Source: Paenibacillus sabuli (GTDB taxonomy: Bacteria > Bacillota > Bacilli > Paenibacillales > Paenibacillaceae). From it: a stretch of DNA of 64,000 nt. The stretch covers positions 93,136 through 157,135 of the forward strand of contig NZ_JACXIZ010000026.1 in the NCBI RefSeq assembly GCF_014705605.1. The letters are read 5' to 3'. This document shows positions 50,226-59,068 of the stretch, piece after piece. Each line of letters starts with the position of its first letter. Positions within the stretch are counted from its first letter, which is position 1. The position numbers and the translations under genes were made by a program. The notes below the pieces were generated by a model. The model worked only from the letters and a program-made list of their open reading frames with translations, searched no databases and was not told where the DNA came from.

Positions 50226-51071
50226 TTACGACCGTTCGTTGCCGGGCGAAGGCGGGGCGGCGGCTTCGCGCCGATAGGCGGCCGGCGAGACGCCGAGCAC
50301 GGACTTGAAGTCCTTGATGAAATGGGCCTGGTCGTAATAGCCGAGCTGCAGCGCCAGCTCCGCCCAATGCCCGGCCTCGCCGCGCTCGAGCTGCAGCGCT
50401 GCCTCCTGCAGGCGAAAGCGCTTGATCACCCACTTCGGCGTCACGCCGACCGTCCTGCGGAATAGCCGCTGCAGCTGACGAATCGAGAGCCCGTAGCGCG
50501 CGGATAGCTGCTCCACGCCCAGCATATGCGGGTCGCGCATCGTCTCTTGGACGATCCGCTCTGCGAGCTCGGCACGGGAATCGCGCTGCGGCAGCTTCGC
50601 GCCGAGCAGGCGCTCGGCCGTCTCGGCCCGCGCCGCATCGCCGTCCGCATCCAGCACCGCGTCTGCCCATGCAGCGGCCTCCGTGCCGAACACGACGCTT
50701 GCCGGCGCCGTCGCTCCGGTCAGCCGGGCGACGTCCTGTCGCCAGAAGGGATAGAAGCCGCCCGCGCGGAACTTGACGCCCAGCACGTGACCGGCGCCGC
50801 GCAGCTCGCGCACGAACGGCCGCTGCGGGACGCCGTAGACGAGCCCGCGTCGGCCGTGCTCGTCCTGCTCGAAGGCGAGGTGCACATTCGGATAGGACAG
50901 CACCGTCTGCGTATACGGCGTATCGGGCGGCACGTCATAGCCCAGCGCCCAGTAGTGCTCGACGAATGGCTCCAGTCCCGGCCCTGGCTCGAAGCGAGCG
51001 AGCGAGAACTTGTCGCGCCCGGCGTCCGCGTGGACGATGCCGCGCGTTGAATTGCTCTGCTTTTCCTTCAT
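50226..51071 (-). CDS. AraC family transcriptional regulator (DUF6597-type sensor)
   Basis: 281 residues. N-terminal sensor of the DUF6597 type (GLEPFVEHYWALGYDVP ... GVPQRPFVRELRGAGHVLGVKFRAGGFYPF) and C-terminal AraC DNA-binding domain (about 165-262; LSARYGLSIRQLQRLFRRTVGVTPKWVIKRFRLQEA, LALQLGYYDQAHFIKDFKSVLGVSPAAY). Divergent from the VOC gene at 51239, its likely target. Ligand unknown. Confidence 0.85.
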   Translation of the reverse strand: MKEKQSNSTRGIVHADAGRDKFSLARFEPGPGLEPFVEHYWALGYDVPPDTPYTQTVLSYPNVHLAFEQDEHGRRGLVYGVPQRPFVRELRGAGHVLGVKFRAGGFYPFWRQDVARLTGATAPASVVFGTEAAAWADAVLDADGDAARAETAERLLGAKLPQRDSRAELAERIVQETMRDPHMLGVEQLSARYGLSIRQLQRLFRRTVGVTPKWVIKRFRLQEAALQLERGEAGHWAELALQLGYYDQAHFIKDFKSVLGVSPAAYRREAAAPPSPGNERS

Positions 51072-51238
51072 TGGCCGATAGTCCCTCCTGCTCGCTTGAT
51101 TTTGCGCGCCGTCGCCTTTTTACAAGACGCAGCCGGACAGCATGTCTATAATCGAAGCGTAGCAGATGCGCAGCCGGTGCGCAATTGGGGGGCGGCCGCG
51201 CAGGCTAAGCACGATCAAGACGAACGGAGGAGATGACG

Positions 51239-51760
51239 ATGAATCATTTCAATCAATCGGCCGGCGCGACGGGCCAATACACGACCAACGGCAAGCCGCA
51301 TGGCGCGACCGCGCTGACGCCGTTCCTGGCGGTTGGCGACCCGGCTGCCGCCATTGCCTTCTATGAGCGGGTCTTCGGCGCCAGGGCCAAGGGAGTGACC
51401 GAATTTGAAGTAAATGGCGCCAGCATGATCGTGCACGCGGATCTCGATTTTGGCGACGGCTTCCTGCAGCTGGGGGCGGCCAATCCCGCCTACAAGCTCG
51501 TTTTGCCGCCCGGCGACGGACAAGCCTGCTATTCCCTGAGCATCTACGTGCCCGATGTGGACCGGACGCTGGCGCTTGCGGTTGAGGCCGGCGCCACGGT
51601 GCGCGAGCCGGCGGCGAATTTCGTGAGCGGGGATCGTTACGCCAGCATCCTCGACCCGGTCGGCGTGCGCTGGTCGATCATGACGCGCGTGGAAGATCTC
51701 TCCGACGAGGAGAGCGCCCGCCGTGTCGAGGAATGGAGCCGGTCGCAGCAGCAATCTTAG
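51239..51760 (+). CDS. VOC/glyoxalase family protein (PhnB-like)
   Basis: 173 residues, two paired beta-alpha-beta-beta-beta modules with FLAVGDPAAAIAFYERVFGARAKG and SIYVPDVDRTLALAVEAGATVREPAANFVSGDRYASILDPVGVRWSIMT, the PhnB-like glyoxalase/bleomycin-resistance superfamily pattern. Metal ligands are only partly evident (His47-like is absent), so it may bind ligand without catalysis. ATG 51239 is chosen by spacing from GGAGG. Divergent from the AraC gene. Confidence 0.83.
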   Translation: MNHFNQSAGATGQYTTNGKPHGATALTPFLAVGDPAAAIAFYERVFGARAKGVTEFEVNGASMIVHADLDFGDGFLQLGAANPAYKLVLPPGDGQACYSLSIYVPDVDRTLALAVEAGATVREPAANFVSGDRYASILDPVGVRWSIMTRVEDLSDEESARRVEEWSRSQQQS

Positions 51761-51919
51761 ACTGCAGGCGCATGACGCGTTCGACTGCTCGCCGTCATGC
51801 AGCGCATCCGGAGTGTGTTTGGAGAGCGCGTCCGGGGCACGCCTGAGGCACGTCTGGAGACTTAGCGTCCTGTGTGGAGACTTAGTAGCGGTCTGCTCAA
51901 GACGCAGCGCTTTTTTATA

Positions 51920-51961
51920 AAAACCTGTCGGAGGCCACCGGGCGCTCTGGCAGGTTTTTTT
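51920..51961 (+). terminator. Terminator after the VOC gene
   Basis: AAAACCTG and CAGGTTTT flank a GC-rich internal hairpin, followed by a run of T. The rest of 51761-52119 shows only imperfect GGAGACTTAG repeats near 51860-51890 and no gene. Confidence 0.65.
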
Positions 51962-52119
51962 CGTTTGACAAAGCGCCTCACCGTTTGTTGTCACGATTTG
52001 TTCACAGAATCGCTGCCGGATGACTCCAATAGGTCATTATATTCCGCGCTTGTCTTTCTTTACAATGAAACGGTCCGAACCAAAAAGCTCCAAAAACACA
52101 ATTATGGGAGGGGAGATTG

Positions 52120-52548
52120 ATGCGCGAGCAGCAATCCGGCTCCAGGAAGAAACGTACCCCCGAAGAGATCCAATTTTTCAAACGGCGTTCGCATCGGCGC
52201 ATGCTCGATATGCAGCATCATGTGCTGGTCTGCAACGGCGGCTGCTGCCAGCGTCGCGAATCAGAACCAGTGATTCGGGCGCTGCGCGAGGAGGTCGCCG
52301 CACAAGATCTGGAGGAGCAGGTCCGCGTCACCGCCAGCGCCCAATGCATCGGCCGCTGTTCGGATGCTTGCGCGCTGGTGGTCTATCCGGAAGCGACCTG
52401 GTATCGCGGCATGACGGCAGCGCGCGTGCCGCGCTTGACCCGGGAGCACTTGCGGCATGGCCGCTCAATCGACGAGTGGACGAGCTACGCGATGGTGGAC
52501 GGTCGGTTGCAGCGTTCGGAAGCGTACGTCGTCGATTTTGAAGAATGA
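52120..52548 (+). CDS. Thioredoxin-like (2Fe-2S) ferredoxin domain protein
   Basis: 142 residues. Cys pattern of thioredoxin-fold 2Fe-2S proteins: HHVLVCNGGCCQRRES near residues 35-45 and CIGRCSDAC near 77-85. The N-terminal 25 residues are basic. It probably carries electrons or an Fe-S cluster. The ABC importer for an iron or corrinoid compound begins 22 nt after its stop, so it may take part in reductive release of metal (inference). ATG 52120 lies behind GGGAGGGGAG. Confidence 0.83.
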   Translation: MREQQSGSRKKRTPEEIQFFKRRSHRRMLDMQHHVLVCNGGCCQRRESEPVIRALREEVAAQDLEEQVRVTASAQCIGRCSDACALVVYPEATWYRGMTAARVPRLTREHLRHGRSIDEWTSYAMVDGRLQRSEAYVVDFEE

Positions 52549-52570
52549 AATGGTGATGGGAGAGGAAAAC

Positions 52571-53761
52571 GTGAACATCAAGACGAGGCAATCGATATGG
52601 GGACTGACGCTCGCGCTCGGACTGCTGCTGCTTATTGCGGCAGGCTGCGGCAGCGGCACAGAGCAGGCGAGCGGCAATCAGCAAGCGAACGGGACGCAGC
52701 AGGGGCAGGGCAGCGGCGCAGGCTCGGAGCCAGGCGGACAGGTCGGAACGGACTCCGGTGACAGTGCGGCGGGAGAGGCGGGCTCGGGCAGTGGCGAAGC
52801 GGCGGCCCCGCCGTCTGACATCACGGTGACGGATTCGGACGAGAAGGCACATACCTTCGCGAAGACGCCGGAACAGGTGGTTATTCTTGGCAGCTACCCG
52901 GCCAGTATGTTCCAGGCGCTCGGACTATCCGACCTCGTGGTGGCCGTCGACGACTTCACGAAGGATTCAACCGCATGGCCGCCGTTCGTGACGAGCCTGC
53001 CCAGCGTCGGCAGCAGCAAGACGCCGGACATGGAGCAGATCCTGACGCTGGGGGCCGATGCGGTGCTGGCGAGCTACATCGATCCGGATGTTGCGACGAA
53101 GCTGGAGGAAGCAGGCGTGCCGGTGCTGAGCATCTATGGGTACAAGACCGAGCTGATTCCGGTCGAGCTGCGCACGCTGGGCCGCTTGTTCGGCGCGGAG
53201 GAACGGGCGGAGGCGTATGCGGCGTCTATCGAGTCGCACTGGGCGCTGATTGAATCACGGGCGGCCGATCTCGAGGAGACGGACAAGCCGACCGTCTACT
53301 GGGAATCGAGCTCTGGCGCGTATCGTACATTCTCCGGCGGGACCGGGGCCGACCCGCTGATCCGGATGGCTGGCGGCATCAACATCGCCGGCGAGGAGCC
53401 GGTATCCAATCCGCAGGTCAGCGCCGAGTGGCTGGTCGAAAAAAATCCCGACGTCATCATCAAATATGCCAGCTCCACGGATCTTGGCTTCCATGGCGGC
53501 AACGAAGCGAACCTGAAGGACATTCGCGAGGAGATCGTCTCGCGCCCGGGCTTTGACCAGATCAATGCCGTCCAGAACGGTCGCGTCTACCTGATCTCCA
53601 ACAAAATTACGAGCGATCCGCTCGGACCGGTGGGGCTGACGTACCTGGCGAAGTGGCTGCATCCGGAGCGATACGACGATCTCGACCCGACGGCGCTGTT
53701 CCAGGATATCCTGGAGACCTATTACGGGGAACCGTACAAGGGCGAATGGGTGTACGAATGA
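52571..53761 (+). CDS. ABC importer substrate-binding lipoprotein (iron-siderophore/cobalamin type)
   Basis: 396 residues. Signal peptide with lipobox LIAAGC; a long Gly/Ser/Gln-rich linker (about 25-80) then a class III binding protein fold: VVILGSYPASMFQALGLSDLVVAVDD, EQILTLGADAVLASY, and a C-terminal TYLAKWLHPE region. It captures a metal complex outside the membrane. GTG 52571 follows GGGAGAGG. Start of a three-gene transporter with the permease (overlap 4 nt) and ATPase. Confidence 0.85.
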   Translation: MNIKTRQSIWGLTLALGLLLLIAAGCGSGTEQASGNQQANGTQQGQGSGAGSEPGGQVGTDSGDSAAGEAGSGSGEAAAPPSDITVTDSDEKAHTFAKTPEQVVILGSYPASMFQALGLSDLVVAVDDFTKDSTAWPPFVTSLPSVGSSKTPDMEQILTLGADAVLASYIDPDVATKLEEAGVPVLSIYGYKTELIPVELRTLGRLFGAEERAEAYAASIESHWALIESRAADLEETDKPTVYWESSSGAYRTFSGGTGADPLIRMAGGINIAGEEPVSNPQVSAEWLVEKNPDVIIKYASSTDLGFHGGNEANLKDIREEIVSRPGFDQINAVQNGRVYLISNKITSDPLGPVGLTYLAKWLHPERYDDLDPTALFQDILETYYGEPYKGEWVYE

Positions 53762-54843
53762 CGAAGCATGGCGGCGGCGTGCAGGATGCCGCTGCGATCG
53801 GCGAACTGCACCGCAAGCATGCCGGGCGCAAGCTGCTCGTGCTGCTCGTGCTGGCGGCGCTGACGGTGCTGGCGGTCTTGGGCGCGGCGACGCTCGGCTC
53901 GGCCTCGCTCGGAATCGGCGACGTCGTGCACGTTATCCTCGTGAAGCTGGGGCTGGCCGGCGGCAGCGTCGATGCCTTGGGCAACGCAATTGTATGGGAG
54001 CTGCGACTGCCGCGCATCCTGCTGGCGCTGGTGACCGGCCTGGCGCTGGCCGGCTCGGGCACAGTGATGCAAGGCGTGCTGCGCAATCCGCTCGTGTCGC
54101 CGTTCACGCTGGGGCTATCGAGCGCGGCGGCGTTCGGCGCCTCGGTGGCGATCATTGCAGGCGCGAGCCTGCCGGGCAATCTGCGCTACTGGATTATCGG
54201 CAGCGCCTTTTTCTTCGGGATGGCTACGGTGTTGTTCATCTACTTCGTCGCCTCGCTCAAGGGCAGCGGCAAGGCGACCTACCTGCTGAGCGGAGTGGCG
54301 ATCAGCTACGTCTTCTCCGCTGGCGTATCGGTGATGAAGTATGTCTCCGACCACGAGGCGCTGCGTGAGATTGTCGTCTGGCTGATGGGTGGGCTGTGGG
54401 GCGCGAGCTGGCATGTGGTAGCCATCCTGCTGCCGCTGGTGGTCGGTATTCTGCTCGTGCTCCTGGCCAATGCCTGGAATCTCAACGTCATGGCCGGCGG
54501 CGAGGAAGTGGCCGCCAGCATGGGCGTGCACGTGAAGCGGCTGCGGCTGCTCGTCCTCGTGCTGGCGACGCTGGCGGCGTCTGCGACGATTGCGTTTACC
54601 GGCATCATCGGCTTCATCGGCCTCATGGCGCCGCATATCTGCCGCATGTTGGTCGGCGGCGACAATCGCTACCTGATCCCGTGCTCGGCCTTGATGGGGG
54701 CGGTGCTGCTGATCGTTTCCGACACAATCGGCCGCACCGTCATTGCGCCTACCGAGATCCCCGTCGGCATCATTACTTCGTTTATCGGCGTGCCGTTTTT
54801 TATGTACTTGCTGATCCGGCAGCGCCGGCAGTGGTGGGGGTGA
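53758..54843 (+). CDS. FecCD-family ABC permease
   Basis: 361 residues, about ten membrane helices. The signatures VWELRLPRILLALVTGLALAGSGTVMQGVLRNPLVSPFTLGLSSAAAFGA and FTGIIGFIGLMAPHICRMLVGGDNRYLIPCSALMGA are those of BtuC/FecCD permeases. It carries the ligand from the lipoprotein across the membrane. Its ATG overlaps the lipoprotein stop by 4 nt, so the genes are translationally coupled. Confidence 0.92.
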   Translation: MTKHGGGVQDAAAIGELHRKHAGRKLLVLLVLAALTVLAVLGAATLGSASLGIGDVVHVILVKLGLAGGSVDALGNAIVWELRLPRILLALVTGLALAGSGTVMQGVLRNPLVSPFTLGLSSAAAFGASVAIIAGASLPGNLRYWIIGSAFFFGMATVLFIYFVASLKGSGKATYLLSGVAISYVFSAGVSVMKYVSDHEALREIVVWLMGGLWGASWHVVAILLPLVVGILLVLLANAWNLNVMAGGEEVAASMGVHVKRLRLLVLVLATLAASATIAFTGIIGFIGLMAPHICRMLVGGDNRYLIPCSALMGAVLLIVSDTIGRTVIAPTEIPVGIITSFIGVPFFMYLLIRQRRQWWG

Positions 54844-54850
54844 GGGACGG

Positions 54851-55654
54851 ATGAAGATCGTGGCAGACAAGGTGCGCTTCGCCTACGGACAGACCCAGGT
54901 GCTGCGCGAAGTCTCGGTGGAGGTGCGCGAGGGCGAGGTGCTCGGCATCATCGGCCCCAACGGCTCGGGCAAAAGCACGCTGTTGCGCTGCATGGGCGGC
55001 ATCTATGTCCCTGCCGGCGGCGAGGTGCGCATCGACGGCGCGCGGTTGCCGTCCATGGCGCGGCGCGCACGCGCGAAGCAGATCGGCTACGTGCCGCAGA
55101 CGTCAGGCGAAGAACAGCCCTTCACCGTGCTCGATCTGGTGCTCATGGGCAGGCGGCCGCATGTCAGCTGGGGGCTGGGCAGCCGGGACGTGGCGATTGC
55201 GGCCGCGGTCCTGGGCGAGCTCGGCATGACACACCTGGCCGGACGTTACCTGAACGAGCTGAGCGGCGGGCAACGGCAAAAGGCCCACATTGCCCGCGCG
55301 CTGGCGCAGGAGCCGGCCATCCTGCTGCTCGACGAGCCGACCTCGGCGCTCGACATCCGGCACCAGCTGGAGGTGCTGGAATTCGTGCGGCGGGCGGCGC
55401 GGCGAGACGGGCGCACGATCGTCCTGGTGATGCACGAGCTCTCGATCGCCGCGCGCTACTCCGACCGCCTGGCGCTGCTCAGCGACGGCCGGCTGCACGC
55501 GGCCGGTACGCCCGAGGAAGTGCTGACCGAGCAGGCGCTGCAAGAGGTATATGGCGTGGAAGCGCAGGTGAGGCCGGGCGAATACGGGCTCGAGGTCGTG
55601 CCGATCCGGCCGCTGCACGAGCCGGAGGCGGCAGTCGGCGGAGCCGCGCGTTGA
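54851..55654 (+). CDS. ABC transporter ATP-binding protein (FepC/BtuD type)
   Basis: 267 residues with Walker A GPNGSGKST (about 34-42), Q-loop VPQ, ABC signature LSGGQRQ, Walker B ILLLDEP and switch His in VLVMHEL, the complete set for an importer ATPase of the FepC/BtuD group. It powers the adjacent FecCD permease. 7 nt separate the genes; a terminator-like hairpin follows at 55749. Confidence 0.92.
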   Translation: MKIVADKVRFAYGQTQVLREVSVEVREGEVLGIIGPNGSGKSTLLRCMGGIYVPAGGEVRIDGARLPSMARRARAKQIGYVPQTSGEEQPFTVLDLVLMGRRPHVSWGLGSRDVAIAAAVLGELGMTHLAGRYLNELSGGQRQKAHIARALAQEPAILLLDEPTSALDIRHQLEVLEFVRRAARRDGRTIVLVMHELSIAARYSDRLALLSDGRLHAAGTPEEVLTEQALQEVYGVEAQVRPGEYGLEVVPIRPLHEPEAAVGGAAR

Positions 55655-55748
55655 GCCGATGCCAGGAAGAAGACTTGCGCTGCGCTTGCCGACGCGCTGC
55701 GCCCATTTGAGCGCTCGCTCGAATCTTGAACGTTTGGGCCGAATAAGG

Positions 55749-55796
55749 AAGGGCTGTCGCGCCTATGGTGAAACCGTAGGCACGGCGGTCCTTTTT
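55749..55796 (+). terminator. Terminator of the ABC importer operon
   Basis: AAGGGCTGTCGCGCCTATGG and CCGTAGGCACGGCGGTCCTT pair over ~19 of 20 positions counting G-T, loop TGAAA, then TTTTT. Confidence 0.75.
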
Positions 55797-55877
55797 GACG
55801 TCGTTCATTTTGTTTCACCAGCCGCATCATGTACAATAGAAGGAATAACAGGCCAGCGACAGAACGGAGCCAGCGCG

Positions 55878-57158
55878 ATGGGCAAACTCGGCATGCGTAC
55901 GAAAGCGAACCTTATATTGGGCGTTGCGGGCGTCGGCATTCTGGCGACGTATCCTTTTTCGCACACGTTTGGCGGCGGGCTCTTGTTCGCCGCCTTCAGT
56001 GCGGCGACGATCGGCGGGCTCGCCGACTCGTTCGCCGTCAGCGCGCTGTTCGGCCATCCGCTGCGCATCCCGTGGCCGCGCTGGATGGGCACGCGCATCA
56101 TTGCCCGTCAGCGCGAGCGGCTGATCGGCGAGCTGACGGACTTGGTCGAGCGCGAGCTGTTGACGGTGGAGCACGTCAGCCGCACCCTGCGGGACATTCC
56201 GGTGGCCGATCTGCTGCTGGGCGATCTGCGTCAGCCGCAGCGGGCGGAGGAACTCGGCACGCTCGCGGCCGGGCTGGCCGCCGATCTGCTGCAGCGGGTG
56301 GATGCGGAGGAACTCGCGACCGGGCTGCAGCGCTATGCGAACCGACACGCCGACGCGCTGCAGGCGTCCGACCTGCTGGCCGACCTGCTGGAGTGGAGCC
56401 TGCGGGCCGGCGCTGACGATGCGATCGTGCGCTTCGCTACGCGTCATCTGGCCGAGCTGGCCGGATCGGCTCCGATCCGGTCGATCATTCGCGAATTCGC
56501 GGCGGCCGTGGTCCTCGGCTACGAGGCGGGCAAGCCACAGCGCCGGTTCGTCGATCGGCTGGCCGGACTGGATGCGGACACGATCAGCGCCAAGGTCCAG
56601 GACTGGCTCGCGCGCTTCCTGCGCGAATTCGGCGCGCCGGGTCATTCGGGCGGCGCCCGGCTCAAGGCGCAGCTGGGCACGCTGGCGGTGCGGCTGCGCG
56701 AGGACGAGGCGCTGCGGGCGCAGGTGGAGCGGTACAAGGTGCGGCTGCTCGCCCAGGCGAGCGTCAAGCTGTCGCTGCCGGAGCTGCTCGCGCGCAAGCT
56801 CGCCGAGCTGCGCGAGCGGCTGGACGGCGGCGCGGACGGCAGCCAGGCGCATCGCTGGCTGACCGGCCAGATTCGCCGCGGCATCGAATGGCTCGCCGCC
56901 AGCGAGACGTGGCGGACCCGGCTCGATACCGAGCTCAAGCGACAGCTAGAGGGCTGGGTCGAGCGCAATCATGCGAAGATCGGGGCGCTCGTCCAAGACA
57001 AGCTCGGCGCGCTGTCCGAGCAGGAGCTGATTGCATTCGTCAAGGACAAGGCGCACCGCGATCTCCAGTACATTCGCCTCAACGGCATGATCGTCGGCGC
57101 GCTGGTCGGCATCGCGCTCGATCTGTCCACGGCGTGGCTCGGGGAGGGGCGGCTATGA
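55878..57158 (+). CDS. DUF445 family membrane protein, copy 1
   Basis: 426 residues. N-terminal hydrophobic segment (about 12-50, with GLADSFAVSALFGHPLRIPWPRWMGTRIIARQRERL) and C-terminal hydrophobic end (LQYIRLNGMIVGALVGIALDLS), the DUF445 (YheB/YjiN) pattern; the middle is helical and Ala/Leu/Arg-rich. Function not known. ATG 55878 has GGAG at 12 nt. The next gene is a second DUF445 copy that overlaps it by 4 nt. Confidence 0.85.
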   Translation: MGKLGMRTKANLILGVAGVGILATYPFSHTFGGGLLFAAFSAATIGGLADSFAVSALFGHPLRIPWPRWMGTRIIARQRERLIGELTDLVERELLTVEHVSRTLRDIPVADLLLGDLRQPQRAEELGTLAAGLAADLLQRVDAEELATGLQRYANRHADALQASDLLADLLEWSLRAGADDAIVRFATRHLAELAGSAPIRSIIREFAAAVVLGYEAGKPQRRFVDRLAGLDADTISAKVQDWLARFLREFGAPGHSGGARLKAQLGTLAVRLREDEALRAQVERYKVRLLAQASVKLSLPELLARKLAELRERLDGGADGSQAHRWLTGQIRRGIEWLAASETWRTRLDTELKRQLEGWVERNHAKIGALVQDKLGALSEQELIAFVKDKAHRDLQYIRLNGMIVGALVGIALDLSTAWLGEGRL

Positions 57159-58648
57159 GCGAGCGAGAGAAGAGGGAGCACGTGCGCAGGAAGGCTAGGC
57201 GTGAGGACCGGGAGGACAATCGCGCCGGGGCGCAGTACGAGAGCGACGGCAATCCGGCCGGAAGCGATGGCGGTAAGGCCGAGAGTCGGCAGCGGGCACA
57301 TGGCAAAAGCATGCGGCGCATGGCGAATCTCAGCCTGCTGCTGCTGGCGCTGCTGTTCGCCGGCTCCGCAATTCTGCTGCAGCTCTACCCCGGACGCTGG
57401 TGGGCGCAGCTGCTGCTATATACGGCCGAGGCGGGGCTGGTCGGCGCACTGGCCGATCTGTTCGCGGTGACGGTGCTCTTCCGCAGTCCGCTCGGCATGC
57501 GCTGGATCCCTCACACGGGCATCCTGCCGCGCAATCGCGACAAGCTGGTCGACGGCATCGTGCGCATGGTCGAGGAGCAGCTGCTCGCCAAGGACTTCCT
57601 GCGCGAGCGGCTCGGCCGGCTGTCACTCGTGCGCCAGGCGATCGACTGGGCGGACAGCCGGCAGGGGCTCGATGCGCTCGCCTCGCAGGGCTGGCGCGTC
57701 GCCATGGATCTACTGCGCCGCGCCGATCTGGGTCAGCTCGCCGAGCAGCTCGACGGCCATGCCCGCGAAGCGCTGCGCCGCGCCGATCTGACGCGCTACA
57801 GCGGCATCGCGCTGTCCTGGCTGCTGCGCCACAACGATGTGCAGAAGTGGATCGGCCAGCTCATCGGCTATGCGGCCGAACGGATGGCGCAGGAGGAGAT
57901 GCGCCGGGCGATTGCGGACATGCTCGAGCAGGAAGCGCAAAAACAGCTGGCCTATGACGGCTCGCTCGGCAGCTGGTTCAAGGGAGCGCTGTTTGGCTTG
58001 GCGGAGACCCTGGACGCCGTCAATCTGGAGGAGGCGGCGGATACGCTGCACCGCGACCTCCAGCGCTTCATGGCGGAGCTGCAGGAGCCGTCGCATCCGC
58101 TGCGGGTGCAGCTGGAACAGAGCCTGCACGACCTGGCCGGCCACTTGCGGACCAGTGCCGACGCGGCGGCTGCGATCGAGCGCTGGAAGCAGGAGCTGGC
58201 CGAGCAGCTCTCGCTGCAGCCGGCGATCCTGTCGCTGCTCCAATCGATGGCGGGCATGCTGACCTCGCCCGAGGGCATCCGGTATATCGCGGACGGCGAC
58301 CGGGCGCTGCAGCCGGAGGCGATCCGCTCGTGGATGGATCGGCTGCTGCTGGCGAATTGGGCGGCCTTCAAGGCCGACGAGCGGGCCCAGCGCAATGTGG
58401 AATCGTTCCTGCAGCAGCTGCTGGCGCGTATGCTGGAGAGCGGCCACGCCGCGATCGGCCGGGTCGTGCGCGGCGCATTGGACGGCTTCACGGAGGCGCG
58501 GCTGGTCGATCTCATCGAGCGCCGCGTCGATCCGGATCTGCAGCGCATTCGGCTCAACGGCGCACTTCTGGGCGCCTCCGCGGGCGCGCTGATCTATCTG
58601 CTGCTGCACGGGGTATACGATCCGCTGCTGCGGGCGCTGGGGGCGTGA
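57155..58648 (+). CDS. DUF445 family membrane protein, copy 2
   Basis: 497 residues. A charged N-terminal tail (1-50) then hydrophobic segments (about 52-72 and 80-100; GLVGALADLFAVTVLFRSPLGMRWIPHTGILPRNRDKL), long helical middle and terminal LQRIRLNGALLGASAGALIYLLLHG, matching DUF445 and the upstream gene in both end motifs. Starts on ATG overlapping the previous stop, so both are made together and may form a hetero-complex (inference). Function unknown. Confidence 0.87.
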   Translation: MSEREKREHVRRKARREDREDNRAGAQYESDGNPAGSDGGKAESRQRAHGKSMRRMANLSLLLLALLFAGSAILLQLYPGRWWAQLLLYTAEAGLVGALADLFAVTVLFRSPLGMRWIPHTGILPRNRDKLVDGIVRMVEEQLLAKDFLRERLGRLSLVRQAIDWADSRQGLDALASQGWRVAMDLLRRADLGQLAEQLDGHAREALRRADLTRYSGIALSWLLRHNDVQKWIGQLIGYAAERMAQEEMRRAIADMLEQEAQKQLAYDGSLGSWFKGALFGLAETLDAVNLEEAADTLHRDLQRFMAELQEPSHPLRVQLEQSLHDLAGHLRTSADAAAAIERWKQELAEQLSLQPAILSLLQSMAGMLTSPEGIRYIADGDRALQPEAIRSWMDRLLLANWAAFKADERAQRNVESFLQQLLARMLESGHAAIGRVVRGALDGFTEARLVDLIERRVDPDLQRIRLNGALLGASAGALIYLLLHGVYDPLLRALGA

Positions 58649-58734
58649 GGGGCGCGGCTCGCTAAGGCATAGCTCCGCGAGCGGCGCGCGGAGGCATGCC
58701 TTAGCGCGCGGATTCGAGGAGCGGGGCGAGCAGG

Positions 58735-58830
58735 CCGATCGAGCCAGCCGATCAAGCTAGTCGGTCGAGCTAGTCGATCGAGCCAGCCAATCAAGCCAGG
58801 CCGTTCAAGTAGGCTGGTCGAGGCGGCCTG
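58735..58830. repeat. Degenerate 13-14-bp tandem repeat
   Basis: About seven units around GATCGAGCCAGCC and GATCAAGCTAGTCG, drifting to GTTCAAGTAGGCTG. Intergenic, immediately before repeat cluster 4. Confidence 0.6.
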
Positions 58831-58844
58831 CTCGACCGCCTGGC

Positions 58845-58932
58845 TGTAACGGACATGAGCGACGCTTAGCGGGGATAATGGGCCGGGTAGCTGGCGGAAT
58901 TGACCGCTAAGCGTCGCTGGTGACCGTTAGAG
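58845..58932. repeat. Palindromic intergenic repeat cluster 4 (A-B)
   Basis: One A unit (58845-58872, TGTAACGGACATGAGC, CGCTTAGCGG) facing one B unit (58904-58932, CCGCTAAGCGTCGCTGGTG). The outer 26 bp match as an inverted repeat at 23 positions. Linker GGCGGAATTGAC is the family linker. Simplest member of the family in the window. Confidence 0.85.
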
Positions 58933-58960
58933 CTGCTGCATGCCGCGATGATGTGATGAT

Positions 58961-59008
58961 AATGACGCAATAATGCAATGGCGCAATAATGCAACGCCCC
59001 AATGACGC
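58961..59008. repeat. 16-bp tandem repeat before the Wadjet locus
   Basis: AATGACGCAATAATGC, AATGGCGCAATAATGC and a diverged third copy AACGCCCCAATGACGC. AT-richer than the surroundings. Confidence 0.6.
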
Positions 59009-59068
59009 AATCCGGCATCGCCCGCCCTCGGAAATTGTCGAAAGGCATATTGCAACCGTCCGCCAATG

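Noticed and set aside
51990..52119. Cobalamin riboswitch before the Fe-S protein and ABC importer
   Set aside because: No B12-box-like sequence or matching stem set is visible, so the importer ligand is left open.
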